Positions 9,510 to 17,294 of a DNA stretch of 64,000 nucleotides are shown one piece after another. The position numbers and the translations under genes are program-made. This stretch comes from a virus. The stretch is taken from the IMG/VR virus record IMGVR_UViG_3300024346_000044, positions 1-64,000 of that record. One strand, 5' to 3'. Within the stretch, counting starts at the first letter, position 1; each line of letters opens with the position of its first letter. The notes beneath the pieces were generated by a model. The model made no database searches. It was given only the letters and a program-made list of their open reading frames with translations, and was not told the origin of the DNA.

Positions 9510-9786
9510 AACTATGGATGAACCAATATTAATTGCACTCATATCAGCCTTAGGGATTAAAGAAATTTGGAATATCATCAAAAAGAGGATGGACCAAAAA
9601 AATGATCAAATTAAGCGAGAAGATAACTTATCTCTAAAAGTTATAGAAGAACTAAGATCTAAACTAAAAAATCTAGAAGAAAAACAAAACATACTTATAG
9701 AGGAAAATACAGCGCTAAAAATCAAGGTAGCTAGAATGGAAGAACGTATAATTAAAAGTGCGGCCCATAGTAAAAAAAGAAAATAA
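9487..9786 (+). CDS. small protein with hydrophobic N-terminal segment and coiled coil
   Basis: Up to 99 residues. Residues 12-25 (ILIALISALGIKEIW) form a short hydrophobic helix, followed by about 70 residues of charged heptads ending in a basic tail (KKRK). The ATG at 9487 overlaps the protease gene by 23 bases; a second ATG at 9514 would avoid the overlap and remove nine residues, so the start is uncertain. Function unknown; the layout is seen in many small phage proteins of head or lysis regions. Confidence 0.6.
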   Translation: MAAAPLYRTMDEPILIALISALGIKEIWNIIKKRMDQKNDQIKREDNLSLKVIEELRSKLKNLEEKQNILIEENTALKIKVARMEERIIKSAAHSKKRK

Positions 9787-9894
9787 AAAACTAATCAGTT
9801 TTATAGTTTTCCTCAAGCAATAACAACATACAAAAAAATTTAACTTGTTTCAACAATAGTTGCATTAACTCAATTATTAACTAAACTTTTAATC

Positions 9895-10122
9895 ATGGAA
9901 GAAATAATGAACAAAATAACAGGTTTTTTAGGCGGGATAACAACAATTCTATTATCCTTTGTATCACTAAGTATCTTAGCTGAAGTAATATTCGGGGTAG
10001 GAGTATTTGGTACCAGTGTAGTAGCCAATGTCATGGAGCTTATTAAAGCCCTAGGTGACGGAGGATTTGTTGGGGTCATAGCCCTAATTATTTTAATTCA
10101 ACTTTTTTCAAATAAAAAGTAG
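9895..10122 (+). CDS. small integral membrane protein
   Basis: 75 residues with two hydrophobic segments, roughly 11-45 (GFLGGITTILLSFVSLSILAE onward) and 56-72 (GGFVGVIALIILIQLF), ending in NKK. No motif points to a function; two-segment topology would allow a holin, but the lysis cassette lies elsewhere. The gene stands alone between about 108 bases of non-coding DNA and a terminator. The non-coding stretch before it holds no recognisable promoter box. Confidence 0.6.
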   Translation: MEEIMNKITGFLGGITTILLSFVSLSILAEVIFGVGVFGTSVVANVMELIKALGDGGFVGVIALIILIQLFSNKK

Positions 10123-10147
10123 GAGTTAAGAGATAATTGCTAGCACA

Positions 10148-10180
10148 AAAACCTAGGAAGAAATTTCTGGGTTTTTTTTG
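10148..10180 (+). terminator. rho-independent terminator
   Basis: AAAACCTAG (10148-10156) can pair with CTGGGTTTT (10167-10175), one G:U pair included, with a 10-base loop and an uninterrupted run of T at 10172-10179. It ends transcription after the small membrane protein and before the scaffold/capsid operon. Confidence 0.8.
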
Positions 10181-10310
10181 ACTTTAAATAATTTTCATAT
10201 ACGTATACTCGTAAATATGCCGTTTCTATACGGTATTAGACAAAATGTTTAATTACTATTACGTTTAACACAATAAACGTACTTTCCCAACAAAAATAAA
10301 TTTAGGAAGA
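10181..10310 (+). promoter_or_regulatory. 130-base leader of the scaffold/capsid operon, with possible promoter and hairpin
   Basis: No gene. TACGTATACT at 10200-10209 lies 19 bases after a TTTG (10177-10180) and resembles TATGTATAAC at 18858 and TATGTATACC at 54121, so it may be a promoter. Further down, GCCGT (from 10219) and ACGGT (to 10234) can form a short hairpin, with one G:U pair. An AGGAAG just before the ATG at 10311 is one of the few Shine-Dalgarno-like sites in the window. The promoter assignment is tentative. Confidence 0.4.
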
Positions 10311-11606
10311 ATGAACAGAGAATTTTTAAAAGAGGCTATCGCCGATGCAAAAGCTGTCAAAGAATCAGCAATTGCAAATGCTAAAGTTGCTCTAGAAGAA
10401 GCTTTCACTCCCCAACTTAAATCTATGCTTGCTGCTAAGCTCGAAGAAATGGATTCTGTAGATGAAGACGACGTAAAAGAAATGCGTGGTTCATCTTATG
10501 AAGAAGACGACACAATGAGAGAAGAAATGACTGATCCAGACATGAGACATGGAGAAGACGAAGATGGCAAACCTGAAGCTGGTGCTCTTAAAGCAACAGA
10601 GAAGGATAGAGAAATAAATGAGGACGAAGAAGTTAATCTAGATGAAATTTTAGCTGAAATTGATAACGAGGTTTCAGAAGACGCCAGAACAGATGCCGAA
10701 GAAGAAGGCTATGAAGATGGTATGGAAGATGAAAAAGAAGATATGGAAGATGATGAATTAAATCTTGACGATATGTCAGATGATGATTTAAAATCATTCA
10801 TTGAAGACGTTATCGCTGATATGGTTAGTGCTGGTGAATTAGAAGCTGGTACAGAATTTGAAGCAAAAGACGAAGAAGTCGAAGTAGAAGTTGAAGACGA
10901 AATAGAAATTTCGGAAGAAATGAAAGACGAAGATAAAATGGAAGAAGCAGTAGGTAACCCTATTAGCACTTCTGTCAAAATGGGATCTAAAAATAAGTAC
11001 GATGAAGATTTCATGAAAGCTATTAAAGGTGATATTAAAAATTTATCATCAGAATTAAAAGCTTCAATGAAAAAAGCTCTTGGACTTAGTGAAGATCTTG
11101 ACGAAATCAATACTAGTGCAGGTATGAATTTAAGCTATACTAAAGGAAATAAATACGATGAAGATTTCATGAAGGCTTTTAAAGGTGATATTTCAAAACT
11201 ATCACAAGGTTTAAAAGACAAATTGAAAGGTCTCTTCAAAGAGGAAATGGAATTAGATGAAGCTTATAATACTATCAACACTTTAAGGTCTGAATTACAC
11301 GAAGTAAATTTACTTAACGCAAAACTTCTATACACAAACAAGATTTTTAAATCAAAATCATTGACTGAGAAACAAAAAGGTAAAGTTTTAGAAGCGTTTG
11401 ACAAAGCAAATGACGTCAAAGGAGTAAAATTAGTATACGAAACTCTAGATAAAAACATGAAAGTGAAATATAAGAGTTCAGTTACTGAAGGAATCGTAGG
11501 TTCCGCTTCTAAGGGCATGAGTAATGTTAAAACTATGAAAAAACAACCTATAGTTGAATCAAATGAAATGGTTTCTAGATTTCAGAAACTTGCAGGTATA
11601 AAATAA
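10311..11606 (+). CDS. 22: prohead core scaffolding protein (gp22-like)
   Basis: 431 residues, extremely acidic between about 40 and 215, then helical. This is the internal scaffold around which the capsid assembles, normally degraded by gp21. Identified by position between protease (21) and capsid (23), by acidic coiled-coil composition, and by the C-terminal segment ending RFQKLAGIK, typical of T4-type scaffolds. It is longer than T4 gp22 (269) because of the acidic region and an internal duplication (NKYDEDFMKA at residue 228 and again at 280). It probably shares a transcript with the capsid gene. Confidence 0.85.
   Translation: MNREFLKEAIADAKAVKESAIANAKVALEEAFTPQLKSMLAAKLEEMDSVDEDDVKEMRGSSYEEDDTMREEMTDPDMRHGEDEDGKPEAGALKATEKDREINEDEEVNLDEILAEIDNEVSEDARTDAEEEGYEDGMEDEKEDMEDDELNLDDMSDDDLKSFIEDVIADMVSAGELEAGTEFEAKDEEVEVEVEDEIEISEEMKDEDKMEEAVGNPISTSVKMGSKNKYDEDFMKAIKGDIKNLSSELKASMKKALGLSEDLDEINTSAGMNLSYTKGNKYDEDFMKAFKGDISKLSQGLKDKLKGLFKEEMELDEAYNTINTLRSELHEVNLLNAKLLYTNKIFKSKSLTEKQKGKVLEAFDKANDVKGVKLVYETLDKNMKVKYKSSVTEGIVGSASKGMSNVKTMKKQPIVESNEMVSRFQKLAGIK
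10992..11208 (+). repeat. internal duplication in scaffold gene
   Basis: Two diverged copies offset by 156 bases: NKYDEDFMKAIKGDIKNLS encoded from 10992 and NKYDEDFMKAFKGDISKLS from 11148. Each is followed by a Lys/Leu-rich helix and an acidic EDLDE or EMELDE stretch. The pair makes a two-unit repeat of about 52 residues. Confidence 0.8.
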
Positions 11607-11634
11607 ATTATAAATTAAAATTAAAACTTAAAAA

Positions 11635-13284
11635 ATGAGTCAATTAAACTCCCTTTTAGAAAGTGCTAATCCTTATAAGTCGCTACAAAGTGATGCGGCT
11701 AGATTAGCAAACAAGTGGGATAAGACAGGATTGTTAGAAGGTATCGGAAATGAAACCAACAAAAACAATATGTCTATGATCCTAGAAAACCAAGCTAAGC
11801 AATTAGTTATGGAAGAAAGTAGCACAGGTGGTGGCGCTGGTGCTGGTACATTTACTCCTGGAACAGGAGCACAATGGGCTGGTGTAGCTTTACCATTGGT
11901 AAGAAAAGTATTTGGACAAATAGCAGCAAAGGAATTTGTTTCTGTTCAACCAATGAACTTACCTTCTGGTCTAGTATTTTTCCTAGATTTCCAATATGGT
12001 ACTACAAAAACTCCATTTGCTGATGGTTCATCTTTATACGGTGATCCAAGTCAAACTCCTCCAGGATTTGGTAACACAAATACAGGTGGTCTTTATGGTG
12101 CTGGTAGATTTGGTTATTCAATCAACAACACATCTTCAGTAATAGCAGCTGGAAACATGGCAACATCTTCCGCTAACTTTTACTCAGATTTAGATGCTGA
12201 TAGTGATTTTTTAACAAGAATCTCTGGTTCAGGTGCTACTCAAGTACAAGTATGTACAATACAAAAAGCAGCTTTAGGTGCAAATGCTGATTATGAAGCT
12301 ATTCAAGGATTTTACCTTTCAGGTTCAAATGGTCCAACAGTAGCTCAACAATTCCCACAGTTTACTAAACAAACTGCTACAACTATTGACTTTATCGTTA
12401 CTAGTGGATCTATTGATCCAGCAGGTGCTGCAGGTGTTGCTTCATTAATATATACATTACAACCAACTGATGCTGATAGAGGTGATTTTGAAGAAGGTAA
12501 TAACAACCTAAACAATAACAACAACCCAATCACTATCCCAGAAGTAAATGTACAAATGAGAAGTGAAGCTATCGTAGCTAAAACTAGAAAATTAAAAGCT
12601 GTTTGGACTCCTGAGTTTGCTCAAGATTTAAATGCTTACCATTCTCTAGATGCAGAAGCAGAATTAACATCAATTATGAGTGAATACATTTCATTAGAAA
12701 TTGATCTAGAAATTTTAGCAATGCTATTAGATGCTGCTCCAACTACAGAGTACTGGAGTGCTAATAATAACGAAGCTATTTCTGCAACAGGTGTAGTACA
12801 AGCTGATTTAGGATTCTATAACTCTCAAGGTCAGTGGTTCCAAACTTTAGGAACTAAAATGCAAAAACTATCTAACGAGATTCACCAGAAAACTTTAAGA
12901 GGTGGTGCTAACTTTATGGTAATTTCTCCAAAAGTAGCAACTATTCTTGAATCAATCCCAGGATTTGCTTCAAATTCTGATGGTGATGCTGCTAAGATGA
13001 AGTATGCGTTTGGTGTTCAGAAAGCTGGACAAATGAACAGTAGATATGATGTATACAAAAACCCTTATATGACAGAGAATACAATTCTTATGGGATATAG
13101 AGGTGGACAATTCTTGGAAGCTGGTGCAGTATTTGCTCCATACATTCCATTAATTATGACTCCAATGGTATACGATCCAGATACGTTTACACCAAGAAAA
13201 GGTCTATTAACTAGATATGCTAAGAAAGTAGTAAGACCAGAATTTTACGGAAAAATCCAAATAGGTGGATTAAACACTCTATAA
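11635..13284 (+). CDS. 23: major capsid protein (gp23-like)
   Basis: 549 residues forming the HK97-fold head shell. Recognisable T4-type segments: VSVQPMNLPSGLVFFLDFQYG near 102-122, VRSEAIVAKTRKLKAVWTPE-like stretch near 305-325, LDAEAELTSIMSEYISLEID near 338-357, and the C-terminal KPEFYGKIQIGGL-like end. A probable prohead protease cut lies after VMEE (about residues 58-61), just before STGGGAGAG, which would remove about 60 N-terminal residues as in T4 (65). It follows the scaffold gene by 28 bases without its own recognisable promoter box and ends at a strong terminator. Confidence 0.96.
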   Translation: MSQLNSLLESANPYKSLQSDAARLANKWDKTGLLEGIGNETNKNNMSMILENQAKQLVMEESSTGGGAGAGTFTPGTGAQWAGVALPLVRKVFGQIAAKEFVSVQPMNLPSGLVFFLDFQYGTTKTPFADGSSLYGDPSQTPPGFGNTNTGGLYGAGRFGYSINNTSSVIAAGNMATSSANFYSDLDADSDFLTRISGSGATQVQVCTIQKAALGANADYEAIQGFYLSGSNGPTVAQQFPQFTKQTATTIDFIVTSGSIDPAGAAGVASLIYTLQPTDADRGDFEEGNNNLNNNNNPITIPEVNVQMRSEAIVAKTRKLKAVWTPEFAQDLNAYHSLDAEAELTSIMSEYISLEIDLEILAMLLDAAPTTEYWSANNNEAISATGVVQADLGFYNSQGQWFQTLGTKMQKLSNEIHQKTLRGGANFMVISPKVATILESIPGFASNSDGDAAKMKYAFGVQKAGQMNSRYDVYKNPYMTENTILMGYRGGQFLEAGAVFAPYIPLIMTPMVYDPDTFTPRKGLLTRYAKKVVRPEFYGKIQIGGLNTL

Positions 13285-13310
13285 GAGTAACTGTATAATT
13301 TTTAATAAAG

Positions 13311-13338
13311 AGAGGCGCTATTTGCGCCTCTTTTTTTT
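13311..13338 (+). terminator. strong rho-independent terminator after capsid gene
   Basis: Perfect inverted repeat AGAGGCGC (13311-13318) / GCGCCTCT (13324-13331), a five-base loop TATTT and eight T residues in a row. It is the strongest hairpin of the window, expected behind the most abundant late transcript. Confidence 0.92.
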
Positions 13339-13345
13339 CCTTAAA

Positions 13346-13355
13346 TATTTATAAT
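13346..13355 (+). promoter_or_regulatory. late-type promoter box TATTTATAAT
   Basis: TATTTATAAT right after the capsid terminator and 23 bases before the phoH ATG; it restarts transcription for the next operon. Confidence 0.6.
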
Positions 13356-13378
13356 CAATAAACAGTTTTTACAAATAT

Positions 13379-13759
13379 ATGGCATCAAAACCCCACACAG
13401 ATGAGATTTATAAGGAAAAAAGAATTCCTAAAAATCCAATTAAGTTTAAACTTCAACTAAATGAAGAACAAAAACTAGCAAAAGAAAAAATATTAAATAA
13501 TACTATTACTTTACTTGCTGGATCAGCGGGTTCAGGTAAAACGTTATTATCATGTCAAATAGCGTTAGATGGTCTATTTAGGAGAATTTATGATAAGGTA
13601 ATAATAACACGTCCAACAGTATCAAAAGAAGAAATTGGTTTTTTACCTGGTGATTTAAGAGAAAAAATGGATCCTTGGGTTCAACCTATCTACCAAAATA
13701 TGTTTTTACTTTATGATAAAGTTAAAGTAGAAAAATTCATTGAAGAAAGAAAAATATAA
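13379..13759 (+). CDS. phoH: PhoH-like ATPase, N-terminal half (gene interrupted by in-frame TAA)
   Basis: 126 residues with the P-loop GSAGSGKT at 48-55, then IITRPTVSKEEIGFLPGD, a hallmark of the PhoH family (a RecD-like helicase/ATPase fold common in marine phages). The frame stops at TAA 13757-13759. The same frame then continues without interruption as IIPVSFMRGRT, so one codon separates this half from the rest. Homologues usually have an acidic residue here, so GAA to TAA by one base change is likely. Alone, this half has the nucleotide-binding loop but lacks Walker B. Whether it is a mutation, an assembly error or a true split gene cannot be told. Confidence 0.8.
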   Translation: MASKPHTDEIYKEKRIPKNPIKFKLQLNEEQKLAKEKILNNTITLLAGSAGSGKTLLSCQIALDGLFRRIYDKVIITRPTVSKEEIGFLPGDLREKMDPWVQPIYQNMFLLYDKVKVEKFIEERKI

Positions 13760-13777
13760 ATTATACCTGTATCATTT

Positions 13778-14107
13778 ATGAGAGGTAGAACATTTGTAGA
13801 TTCATGCATTATAGTAGATGAAGCACAAAACGTTACTCATGAACAAATGGAAATGATTATAACTAGAATAGGTAAAAGAAGTAAAATGATTATATGTGGA
13901 GATGACCACCAAGTTGATTTAAAAAATAAAGCAGATTCTGGATTTAGATTTATATATAAAGCAGCTTGCAAAATAAAAAAACTAGAATCTATTAAATTAC
14001 TTGAAAATCATAGAGATCCTATTGTAGAAGATTTAATTGAATATTATGAAGAAAAAATATTAGGTGGAATAAAATTAAAAACTTCCGGCTCTAAGGGAAG
14101 GAAGTAA
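13778..14107 (+). CDS. phoH: PhoH-like ATPase, C-terminal half
   Basis: Same reading frame as the preceding piece. The first available ATG comes 18 bases after the in-frame TAA and gives 109 residues: MRGRTFVDS, Walker B CIIVDEAQN, then IICGDDHQVDL (sensor region) and ENHRDPIVEDLI. These are the standard second half of a PhoH protein; both halves with the stop total 243 codons, a normal phage PhoH length. Translation could restart here by termination-reinitiation, giving a two-chain ATPase, or the gene may be dead. No Walker A is present in this half. Confidence 0.75.
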   Translation: MRGRTFVDSCIIVDEAQNVTHEQMEMIITRIGKRSKMIICGDDHQVDLKNKADSGFRFIYKAACKIKKLESIKLLENHRDPIVEDLIEYYEEKILGGIKLKTSGSKGRK

Positions 14108-14118
14108 TAATTTCCGCA

Positions 14119-14128
14119 TATTTATAAT
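14119..14128 (+). promoter_or_regulatory. late-type promoter box TATTTATAAT
   Basis: TATTTATAAT 10 bases before the ATG at 14139, between the broken phoH gene and the neck operon. Confidence 0.6.
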
Positions 14129-14138
14129 AAAAATAAGT

Positions 14139-14588
14139 ATGGCATCAACACTTACACCAACTACATTCAAAGTTAAAATTAAAGAAGAGCACGTAGTTCG
14201 AAATATCAGCACACTATATGAAAATATAGTTGAAATTAAAAATGTTACTAACGTTGATAGAAGAATAGTTACTATTCCACATACATCATCAGTTGATTTA
14301 ATTAACATAAATGGTGTAGTACCAGGAGCAGGTACTTTTCCATCAAGTAGTATTCAATATGCAAGAATTACTAATTTAGATAATTCAAGTTCTCTAGCAG
14401 TTACATTTAGTAGCTCAAGAGATGAATATTGGTCACAAAAATTAAACCCAACCACATCTTTAGTGTGGTCAGGAGCAGAAGTAAGTGGTAGTTCATTTAA
14501 TGGTACACTTTCTTCAGATTTAACATCAATAAAAGTCTATCCAATGAGTAGCAGTATAGATGTTGAATACGTAATTGTAAACGCTTAA
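14139..14588 (+). CDS. hypothetical virion protein (Ser/Thr-rich, beta-type)
   Basis: 149 residues, rich in Ser, Thr, Val and Ile with the alternating pattern of a beta sandwich, and no charged coiled coil or membrane segment. It is first in the operon with the neck genes 13-15 and has a late-type promoter box close to its ATG. A head-decoration or neck accessory protein is plausible from composition and position. No named family is recognised. Confidence 0.65.
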   Translation: MASTLTPTTFKVKIKEEHVVRNISTLYENIVEIKNVTNVDRRIVTIPHTSSVDLININGVVPGAGTFPSSSIQYARITNLDNSSSLAVTFSSSRDEYWSQKLNPTTSLVWSGAEVSGSSFNGTLSSDLTSIKVYPMSSSIDVEYVIVNA

Positions 14589-14599
14589 CAAAAAAAACA

Positions 14600-15760
14600 A
14601 TGGCAAACATTCCAATATGGCCCGGATCTAGTTCATTTCACCCAGGAGATACACCTTTTGGTTTTTATGATACAGACATAGAATTTCAAACAGATGCAAA
14701 TAAAGTATCAGTTTTCTCAGCAAGAAGGCTAGGATATCCTATTGTAGATGTTGAATTACAAGATTTAAACTTTTTTGCTGCTTTTGAAGAAGCAGTTACA
14801 GTATACGGTAATGAAGTATATGCATATAAAATTAGAGAAAACTATTTATCCCTAGATGGGGCGGATGATACAATAGATATTAATAATTCAATAGTAACTC
14901 CTAGTTTAGCTAGAGTAATAGAATTATCAGAACAATATGGTACTGAAGCAGGAACAGGTGGTAATGTAGATTGGAAACAAGGAGCAATTCGTTTAGAAAC
15001 AGGTAAACAAGAATATGATTTAGATGCTTGGGCTGTAGAAAATGGATATTTAAAGGGTGATTTAGAAATTAAAAAAGTATTTTTTGAAGGTGATCCTGCT
15101 ATTATAAAATTTTTTGATCCATATGTAGGATCAGGAGCAGGCATTATGAATGTAATGGATAGTTTTGGGTGGGGTAATTATTCTCCTGCTATTAACTTTG
15201 TATTAATGCCTATAAATTACGATTTACAAGTAATACAACAGATAGAATTAAATGATATGATTAGAAGATCTAATTTTTCATTTGAAATTCACAATAATAA
15301 ATTAAGAATATTCCCTATACCAACAGCAAACAGCACAGTATACGCTCCTAATTTATATTTTGATTTTTTACTTAAATCAGAAAGAATAGCAAATTCTATT
15401 AAAGATCTTCCTGGCAAGATAAATGATATAAGTAGAGTCCCTTATGTTAACCCAACATATACTAAGATAAATTCAGTAGGTAGAAGTTGGATATTTGAGT
15501 ATACATTAGCATTATGTAAAGAAATGTTAGGTTATATTAGAGGTAAATACGATACAGTACCAATACCAGGTTCTGAAGTTCAATTAAATGAAGCTGATTT
15601 AATAACAGCTGCTACAACAGAAAAACAAGCATTAATAGATAGATTAAGAGCATACTTAGATGAAACTTCAAGAGAAAAATTACTCGAAAGAAGATCACTA
15701 GAAACAAATTTTAGGAAAATAGAACTTGAAGAAGTTCCTAATGTAATTTACATAGGTTAA
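14600..15760 (+). CDS. 13: neck protein (gp13-like)
   Basis: 386 residues, one of the proteins that closes the filled head and receives the tail. Assigned mainly from synteny, as it directly precedes the better recognised gp14, and from general resemblance to phage T4-type gp13: an N-terminal segment with VDVELQDLNFFAAFEEAV, an internal beta region, and a C-terminal helix with KEMLGYIRGKY. It is longer than T4 gp13 (309). It begins 11 bases after the previous stop in an A-rich leader, without a separate promoter. Confidence 0.75.
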   Translation: MANIPIWPGSSSFHPGDTPFGFYDTDIEFQTDANKVSVFSARRLGYPIVDVELQDLNFFAAFEEAVTVYGNEVYAYKIRENYLSLDGADDTIDINNSIVTPSLARVIELSEQYGTEAGTGGNVDWKQGAIRLETGKQEYDLDAWAVENGYLKGDLEIKKVFFEGDPAIIKFFDPYVGSGAGIMNVMDSFGWGNYSPAINFVLMPINYDLQVIQQIELNDMIRRSNFSFEIHNNKLRIFPIPTANSTVYAPNLYFDFLLKSERIANSIKDLPGKINDISRVPYVNPTYTKINSVGRSWIFEYTLALCKEMLGYIRGKYDTVPIPGSEVQLNEADLITAATTEKQALIDRLRAYLDETSREKLLERRSLETNFRKIELEEVPNVIYIG

Positions 15761-15761
15761 T

Positions 15762-16325
15762 ATGGCATTATACGGTGGACAAAGAGATATAAGCCTATTT
15801 AGGCATATAAATAGGGAATTAATGGGTAATATCATTACTCAACAATGTGCATTCTACAAATATAAAGTAGAAGAAACAAATGTTAACATTTATGGTGAAT
15901 CCGCACAAGAAAAATACTATATGGGTCCTGTTTTATTAAATTGTATAATAGAAAGACGAGACCAACAATACCCAGAAACTGATTTAGGTACTGATTTTAG
16001 TTGGGGAGCTACGTTTAAATTTTTAAGAGATGATTTATTAGAAGCATCAAAAGATTTTAATAAAAACTTTGATAAAGGTGACCATAATTATGGAGCTAAT
16101 TTAGTCCCTGAAGTAGGTGATATTATTTTATACCAAGAAGGATATTATGAAGTAGATACAATAGTATCAAACCAATATTTTACAGGTAAAAACCCAGATT
16201 ACCCTAATGAACCTGGAAATTTTAATCCAGGATTAGAAAATTTTGGAAGTAGTATTTCAATTATTTGTGAAACTCATTATGTACCCGCTGATAAAGTAGG
16301 TATTACTAGAGAAAGATATATATAA
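15762..16325 (+). CDS. 14: neck protein (gp14-like)
   Basis: 187 residues. Recognised by the N-terminal segment LFRHINRELMGNIITQQ followed by NVNIYGESAQEKYY, typical of T4-type gp14, and by GDIILYQEGYYEVD near 125-138. Gp13 and gp14 together form the neck to which whiskers and tail attach. It is shorter than T4 gp14 (256). Only one base separates it from gene 13, and the next gene starts on its last stop base. Confidence 0.82.
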   Translation: MALYGGQRDISLFRHINRELMGNIITQQCAFYKYKVEETNVNIYGESAQEKYYMGPVLLNCIIERRDQQYPETDLGTDFSWGATFKFLRDDLLEASKDFNKNFDKGDHNYGANLVPEVGDIILYQEGYYEVDTIVSNQYFTGKNPDYPNEPGNFNPGLENFGSSISIICETHYVPADKVGITRERYI

Positions 16326-17251
16326 TGACAGAAAAAGGAAGAAAACCAATACCAAAAACTCAAAGACAATTAAGTCTTTCACAACAAACTCCATATGTTC
16401 CTCCTTTAGGCGCACCTGGTTTTTCCCCTACTGGTAACCCTAATAGTGAAGTTCCTTTTAATGAAAATAGAGGTGCTCAAATATCATATAAAGGAGATAA
16501 TACAAAACCCTTAACATTAGGTTTTAAAGAAATTGATGAAGCTATATTTTATTATTTTGATAATGTTATTAAACCTTCAGTACTACAGAATGGGTCAAGG
16601 TTAAATGTCCCTGTTATATATGGTAATCCTGAAAGATGGAAACAAATCCAAAAAGATGGATTTTATAGAGATCTAAAAGGTAAAATTATGATGCCTATTA
16701 TTGTCTTTAAAAGAAATAATTTTGAAAAATTAAGGAATTTATCAATTAAATTAGATTCTAATAACCCAAACAACATTCATGTTTTTGAAAAACCATATAG
16801 TGTTAAAGATGCTTACAGTAATTTTAATCTATTAAATAATAGAACACCACTCAAAGAATATTATGCGGTTATTATGCCAGATTACGTGAAAATAACGTAT
16901 GACTTTGTAGTTTCAACGTACTACGTGGAACAACTAAACACGTTGATTGAAAATATTCAATACGCGTCTGATTCATATTGGGGAAACCCAGAAAGGTTTA
17001 AATTTAAAGCAATAATTAATAGCTTTGCTACACCTGTAGAAATAGTCCAAGGTGGAGAAAGAACAGTAAAAGCTACATTTCAATTAGATTTATATGGGTA
17101 TTTAATTCCACAAAATATACAAAAAAGTATGACATCTATTTCAAAATACAGTAGTAAATCAGTAGTAAATATTAATAATGAAGTAGTTACTAGTCTATCA
17201 ACAACCCCTCCTATTCCTAGAAATACAATAGAGCCAAATAATAATGATTGA
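16325..17251 (+). CDS. probable tail completion / sheath terminator protein (gp15-like)
   Basis: 308 residues. The first 60 are Pro-rich and likely disordered. The rest carries VPVIYGNPERWKQIQKDGF near 100-118 and PDYVKITYDFVVSTYYVEQL near 198-217, a pattern seen in the protein following gp14 in marine T4-type phages. Position 13-14-15 matches T4, where gp15 caps the sheath. It starts at a TAATG junction with gene 14. The identity is inferred from order and pattern and is less certain than its neighbours. Confidence 0.6.
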   Translation: MTEKGRKPIPKTQRQLSLSQQTPYVPPLGAPGFSPTGNPNSEVPFNENRGAQISYKGDNTKPLTLGFKEIDEAIFYYFDNVIKPSVLQNGSRLNVPVIYGNPERWKQIQKDGFYRDLKGKIMMPIIVFKRNNFEKLRNLSIKLDSNNPNNIHVFEKPYSVKDAYSNFNLLNNRTPLKEYYAVIMPDYVKITYDFVVSTYYVEQLNTLIENIQYASDSYWGNPERFKFKAIINSFATPVEIVQGGERTVKATFQLDLYGYLIPQNIQKSMTSISKYSSKSVVNINNEVVTSLSTTPPIPRNTIEPNNND

Positions 17252-17276
17252 ATACATACGAAAACTAACTAAATAA

Positions 17277-17286
17277 TATTTATAAT
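17277..17286 (+). promoter_or_regulatory. late-type promoter box TATTTATAAT
   Basis: TATTTATAAT 8 bases before the ATG at 17295; it opens the fibre region. Confidence 0.6.
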
Positions 17287-17294
17287 AAAAGCGT

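Noticed and set aside
9787-9810. AT-only hairpin AAAACTA...TAGTTTT after the 9487 gene as a terminator
   Set aside because: The stem is weak, has only one G:C pair per arm and is not followed by a T run beyond the stem itself.
13757-13759. Stop codon reassignment (TAA read as an amino acid)
   Set aside because: All other genes in the window use TAA as a true terminator and no tRNA with a matching anticodon is present; a local mutation or error explains phoH better.
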